Shown here: positions 60,563 through 64,000 of the stretch, piece after piece
How positions within the stretch are numbered: position 1 is the first letter of the stretch
How the letters are laid out: each line of letters begins with the position of its first letter
Origin: UBA4408 sp002389785
Lineage (GTDB): Bacteria > Bacteroidota > Bacteroidia > UBA4408
Reading direction: 5' to 3'
NCBI GenBank assembly: GCA_035438985.1
Contig: DAORJK010000005.1
Location: 124,001-188,000, forward strand
Length of the DNA: 64,000 nucleotides
The notes under the pieces: model-generated
Told to the model about the DNA's origin: nothing
Seen by the model: the letters and a program-made list of their open reading frames with translations, nothing else
Databases searched by the model: none
Program-made: the position numbers and the translations under genes

Positions 60563-62659
60563 ATGAAATTAAAAAATTTTGCCAATGGCGTGTGGGTTGA
60601 AGGCGAAGGACAAGGTACCCTTCTTTACAATGCAATTAACGGAGAAGCCATAGCTGAAGCAGGAAGCAAAGGCCTCGATTTTAAATCGATGATGGAATAT
60701 GCCAGAAATGTTGGTGGTCCTAAATTACGCCGCATGACTTTTCATGAGCGGGCCATGATGCTTAAAAATTTGGCACTTTTCCTTACTACCAAAAAAGCTG
60801 ATTTTTATGCAACATCTGCATTTACAGGAGCAACCAAAGCCGATTCGTGGATTGATATAGATGGTGGAATAGGCAATTTATTTGTGTATGCCAGCAAAGG
60901 AAGAAGGGAACTTCCCGATGAAACCTTTTACGTGGACGGCAAAGCAGAAGCATTAAGTAAAGGCGGAAGCTTTATTGGTCATCATATTTGCGTTCCGATG
61001 CATGGAGTAGCAATACATATCAATGCCTATAATTTTCCATGTTGGGGAATGCTTGAAAAAATTGCCGTAAATTTTTTGGCCGGAATGCCTGCCATTGTTA
61101 AGCCTGCTACAGTTACCTCCTATCTCACCGAACATGTAACTCGCGAAATTATTGCATCCGGTATATTACCGGAAGGCGCATTGCAGCTTATTTGTGGTAG
61201 CGCGGGCGACCTCTTGCAACATGTAAATGAACAAGACGTGGTAACATTTACCGGAAGTGCCAGTACCGGTAGAATGCTGAAAGCATCCCCTGCAGTAATT
61301 GAAAATGCTGTGCGGTTTAACATGGAAGCCGATTCTTTGAATTGTTCTATTTTAGGACCTGATGCAACACCTGAAACCGAAGAGTTTAAACTTTTTATAA
61401 AAGAAGTTTCGCGTGAGATGACTATAAAAGCCGGTCAAAAATGTACAGCTATTCGTAGAATCATTGTTCCCGAAAATTTAACACAGGAAGTGATTCAAGC
61501 TGTGAGTGCACGATTAAAAACCAATGTACTGGGCGATCCTGCAAAAGAAGGGGTGCGCATGGGACCACTTGCAAGCGCTGAACAAGTAAAGGATGTAAAA
61601 GAAAAAGTAGCCTCGTTGCTACAAACTTGTGAGGTTGCATATGGCGACTTTAAACAATTTGATGTAATTGGTGCAGATAAAAACAAGGGGTATTTTTTAC
61701 CTTCCATGTTGTTGCATTCAAAAAAACCATTTGATAAAAGTGGTGCTCACAGCATCGAGGCATTTGGCCCGGTGAGTACTGTAATGAGTTATAAAAATAC
61801 GGATGAAGCTTGCGAACTTGCACGGTTGGGTCGCGGCAGTTTGGTGGGAAGTGTTTTTACGGCAGACGATAATTTTGCAGCAGAAGTAGTGTTGGGCTCG
61901 GCTTGCATGCATGGGCGAATGATTGTTATAAATGCTACCTGTGCCGGCGAAAGTACAGGTCATGGTTCTCCAATGCCACATTTGGTGCACGGTGGTCCCG
62001 GACGAGCCGGAGGTGGTGAAGAAATGGGCGGAATTAGAGGGGTGTTTCATTACATGCAACGAACCGCTATTCAAGGTTCGCCTACTACCCTAACACATTT
62101 AACAAAGGTGTATCAGCAAGGTGCAAAACAAACGTTGGATACCGTTCATCCTTTCAGAAAATATTTTGAGGAACTAAATGTTGGAGATACGCTTATTACT
62201 CCTACTCATACCGTAACTGAAGAAGATATTGTAAATTTTGCTGAACTAAGCGGAGATAAGTTTTATGCTCATTTACAACCGGAAGCATTGGAAGGAACAA
62301 TTTTTAAGCGTACAGTTGCACACGGATATTTTGTATTGTCGCGCGCTGCCGGATTATTTGTTGACCCTCCCAAAGGTCCGGTATTGTTGAATTACGGATT
62401 AGATGAATGCAGATTTACGAAACCCATATATCCGGGAATGACGATAGGTGTTCGTTTTACATGTAAAGAAAAAACCGCTCAGGATAAACCATTGATGGCT
62501 GCCAACGGTAGTGAGGTTAAAGTTGGAATAGTAAAATGGTTGGTAGATATTTACGATTGTAGTTCAGAGGAAATCCGAAAAAAATATGAAGTGGATATTT
62601 CTCGTGGTGATACAGTAGGACTAGCAACCATATTAACCATGGTAGCCAGAAAAAAATAA
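60563..62659 (+). CDS. paaZ: PaaZ-like bifunctional aldehyde dehydrogenase / enoyl-CoA hydratase
   Basis: A 698-residue fusion. Residues 1 to about 520 are an aldehyde dehydrogenase domain, with the catalytic Cys in GQKCTAIRRI and the Glu in NMEADSLN. Residues about 545-690 are a MaoC-type (R)-hydratase hot-dog domain with the Asp/His pair in GDKFYAHLQPEA and the TVAHGYFVLS strand. This is the order in PaaZ, which opens oxepin-CoA and oxidises the resulting semialdehyde in phenylacetate degradation. No paaABCDE or other paa gene is visible in the window, so the gene is solitary here; the rest of the pathway may lie elsewhere or the enzyme may have another substrate. Confidence 0.9.
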   Translation: MKLKNFANGVWVEGEGQGTLLYNAINGEAIAEAGSKGLDFKSMMEYARNVGGPKLRRMTFHERAMMLKNLALFLTTKKADFYATSAFTGATKADSWIDIDGGIGNLFVYASKGRRELPDETFYVDGKAEALSKGGSFIGHHICVPMHGVAIHINAYNFPCWGMLEKIAVNFLAGMPAIVKPATVTSYLTEHVTREIIASGILPEGALQLICGSAGDLLQHVNEQDVVTFTGSASTGRMLKASPAVIENAVRFNMEADSLNCSILGPDATPETEEFKLFIKEVSREMTIKAGQKCTAIRRIIVPENLTQEVIQAVSARLKTNVLGDPAKEGVRMGPLASAEQVKDVKEKVASLLQTCEVAYGDFKQFDVIGADKNKGYFLPSMLLHSKKPFDKSGAHSIEAFGPVSTVMSYKNTDEACELARLGRGSLVGSVFTADDNFAAEVVLGSACMHGRMIVINATCAGESTGHGSPMPHLVHGGPGRAGGGEEMGGIRGVFHYMQRTAIQGSPTTLTHLTKVYQQGAKQTLDTVHPFRKYFEELNVGDTLITPTHTVTEEDIVNFAELSGDKFYAHLQPEALEGTIFKRTVAHGYFVLSRAAGLFVDPPKGPVLLNYGLDECRFTKPIYPGMTIGVRFTCKEKTAQDKPLMAANGSEVKVGIVKWLVDIYDCSSEEIRKKYEVDISRGDTVGLATILTMVARKK

Positions 62660-62792
62660 ACCTGGAGCAACCAAATATAACACGAGCTTAGATTAAAAAG
62701 GCAACAGCATTTTATACTTGGAAGCTATACCTAAAAATAGTAAACTTGTTTAGTTAATTTATTTTTTATTAAAAAACCAACTATCTTATACT

Positions 62793-63248
62793 ATGAAAAA
62801 AATCTTATTTCTAAGTCTTTTTGGACTATTTTCATTACAGGCAATTTGTCAAATTAATTCAGGAAACTATGTGATTGTATCAAAGATAAACGGAAAAGCG
62901 CTTGATCAAGATGTTTCAAAAAACGATGCTATTTTGTGGGAGAAACACAATGGTGACAATCAAGTTTGGATTGTTACAGCCGTTGATAAAGGCTATTATA
63001 CCATCGTAAGTAAAATTAATGGCAAGGCACTCGATCAGGATATTTCAAAAGGCAATGCCATAGTTTGGGAGAAGCACAATGGCGATAACCAACTTTGGAA
63101 CATTGTAGCAAACGATAAAGGTTATTTTACCATTGTGAGTAAAGCCAATGGAAAAGCTTTAGATCAGGACATGTCAAAAAGCGATGCCATTTTGTGGGAA
63201 AAGCATGGAGGTGATAATCAGCAATGGCAATTTACTCAATTGAAGTAA
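62793..63248 (+). CDS. Secreted beta-trefoil (ricin-type) protein of three near-identical units
   Basis: A 151-residue protein with a signal peptide ending AICQ. The entire mature chain is three tandem units of 43, 43 and 42 residues (24-66, 67-109, 110-151). Each has the frame GxYxIVSKxNGKALDQD...AIxWEKHxGDNQxW, and the first two are identical at 32 of 43 positions. The QxW endings (NQVW, NQLW, NQQW) are the signature of ricin-B-type beta-trefoil lectins, of which one domain needs exactly three units. A sugar-binding role is family inference. A weak hairpin lies just downstream (63252-63280). No enzyme domain is attached. Confidence 0.85.
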   Translation: MKKILFLSLFGLFSLQAICQINSGNYVIVSKINGKALDQDVSKNDAILWEKHNGDNQVWIVTAVDKGYYTIVSKINGKALDQDISKGNAIVWEKHNGDNQLWNIVANDKGYFTIVSKANGKALDQDMSKSDAILWEKHGGDNQQWQFTQLK

Positions 63249-63251
63249 GGG

Positions 63252-63280
63252 ACATAAAAATTGACTTTACATTTTTATGT
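63252..63280 (+). terminator. Possible terminator hairpin
   Basis: A perfect 10-base A/T-rich stem (ACATAAAAAT / ATTTTTATGT) with a 9-base loop, 4 bases after the beta-trefoil stop. No T-run follows, so intrinsic termination is doubtful. Confidence 0.35.
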
Positions 63281-63334
63281 AGCATTCACTGCAAATACTA
63301 CATTTTTAAAACACCATTTTTTTCTATTCCTTGC

Positions 63335-64000
63335 ATGAAAAATAAGCACTTGGTATGGTTGATTGCCATTTTTTGTTCATTCTTGTTTTCAGACCTTTGC
63401 GCTCAGGAAGTATTCGATGACATTGCCTATATACCTGCTCCTATTGAACACCAGGGAACAAATACTCCCAAAATTAGTGAGTTGGCTAGCAGTGCGTTTG
63501 AAGCCATAAAAAATCGGCACAACAAAGATGCACAAGAAGCTTTTGATGCAATTATTGCCCTTGATAAATACAATGTACAGGGATTATATGGATTGGCATA
63601 TTGTCAGTTTGCAGATGGTGAATACGAAAAATCAATTGAGTTGCTTGAACCATTGATTAATGTTAACCAACAAAACGCAGCTTTGTATACTTTGCGTGGT
63701 AGGGCTTACATGGCACTCTCCAATTTTGATAAAGCCATTTCAGATTTTGAAAAGAGTAGCAGCATGGGTACTGAAGCACTTGATTTATTGAGCTTGAGTC
63801 AATGTTTGTACTATGCAGGTAATTTTACGGAAGCGGTTGTGCAGGCTGAAAAATTTATTGCTAAGCAAGCTCAAAATCCATTGGGTTATTTTGCAAAAGG
63901 AATGGCTAAAAGCGGATTAAAGGAATATGAAGCAGCCATTGCTGAATTAACCAAAGTAACAGAATTGGCTGCGAAAAACAGTGTTGCTTATTATTATATC
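63335..64000 (+). CDS. Exported TPR-repeat protein (3' end missing)
   Basis: An open frame of 222 codons runs off the window. It begins MKNKHLVWLIAIFCSFLFSD and the signal peptide probably ends DLCAQ. From about residue 50 there are helix pairs of TPR type: AFEAIKNRHNKDAQEAFDAI, NVQGLYGLAYCQFADGEYEKSIELL in parts, ALYTLRGRAYMALSNFDKAI, and GYFAKGMAKSGLKEYEAAIA. Such proteins act as periplasmic or surface scaffolds. The gene starts 87 bases after the beta-trefoil stop. The C-terminal part, and hence any further domain, is outside the window. Confidence 0.85.
   Translation, partial: MKNKHLVWLIAIFCSFLFSDLCAQEVFDDIAYIPAPIEHQGTNTPKISELASSAFEAIKNRHNKDAQEAFDAIIALDKYNVQGLYGLAYCQFADGEYEKSIELLEPLINVNQQNAALYTLRGRAYMALSNFDKAISDFEKSSSMGTEALDLLSLSQCLYYAGNFTEAVVQAEKFIAKQAQNPLGYFAKGMAKSGLKEYEAAIAELTKVTELAAKNSVAYYYI

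Noticed and set aside
1..64000. CRISPR arrays, prophage, toxin-antitoxin or defence islands
   Set aside because: No regularly spaced repeats, integrases, cas, restriction or phage structural genes were seen on either strand.

Overview
The window is chromosomal DNA from an AT-rich member of the Bacteroidota. The evidence is a FecR / STN / TonB-receptor module, a type IX secretion (T9SS) C-terminal sorting domain, a PorT homologue, many lipoproteins and outer-membrane barrels, menaquinone-type UbiE, Bacteroidota promoters (TAnnTTTG at -7, often TTG near -33), and a tmRNA whose tag reads GESNYALAA. Coding density is high. No rRNA or tRNA was found; the only stable RNA seen is ssrA. Nothing places it below phylum level.

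Layout. 0-5 kb: a surface-signalling/uptake set (FecR cut by the window edge, STN protein with short beta-helix-like repeats, TonB-dependent receptor). 5-10 kb: a Tat-exported PhoD phosphatase of higher G+C, a decayed transposase-associated repeat, a T9SS-sorted Asp-box protein and tmRNA. 10-19 kb: small unknowns, a thioredoxin-like protein, tryptophanase plus an Rrf2 regulator, a carotenoid desaturase, a radical SAM/SPASM enzyme, a NamZ-type muramidase and a LolC/FtsX permease. 19-24 kb: cystathionine beta-synthase with a metal-receptor-like protein, and a patatin fused to an outer-membrane barrel. 24-29 kb: a minus-strand run (aminotransferase, heptose-phosphate kinase, UbiE, PorT, flavoprotein). 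29-39 kb: chorismate synthase, an ABC exporter, a DUF898-M48 pair, DUF4294, NDP kinase, NrnA and a peptide-binding lipoprotein.

39-47 kb is rich in envelope genes: a DUF4369/thioredoxin-like protein, three lipoproteins, an outer-membrane barrel and a TamL-like Omp85 protein, followed by an SpoU methyltransferase. 48-53 kb groups a halogenase-like flavoprotein, a CrtW-like ketolase, a barrel protein, an HTTM-like membrane protein and a front-end-type fatty acid desaturase, possibly a pigment/lipid locus. 53-60 kb holds a TerB-DnaJ protein, a thioredoxin, an NlpC/P60 peptidase, a thiolase, a PgpH-type HD phosphodiesterase and an orphan histidine kinase. 60-64 kb has a PaaZ-like bifunctional enzyme, a secreted protein made of three near-identical 43-residue beta-trefoil units, and the start of a TPR protein.

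Most genes are conserved Bacteroidota functions. The least ordinary features are the REPIN/RAYT-like remnant near 7.6 kb, the short repeats of the STN protein, a 13-base motif found three times upstream of minus-strand genes, the 48-53 kb cluster, and the near-symmetric beta-trefoil protein. No CRISPR array, phage, defence island or complete insertion sequence was seen.
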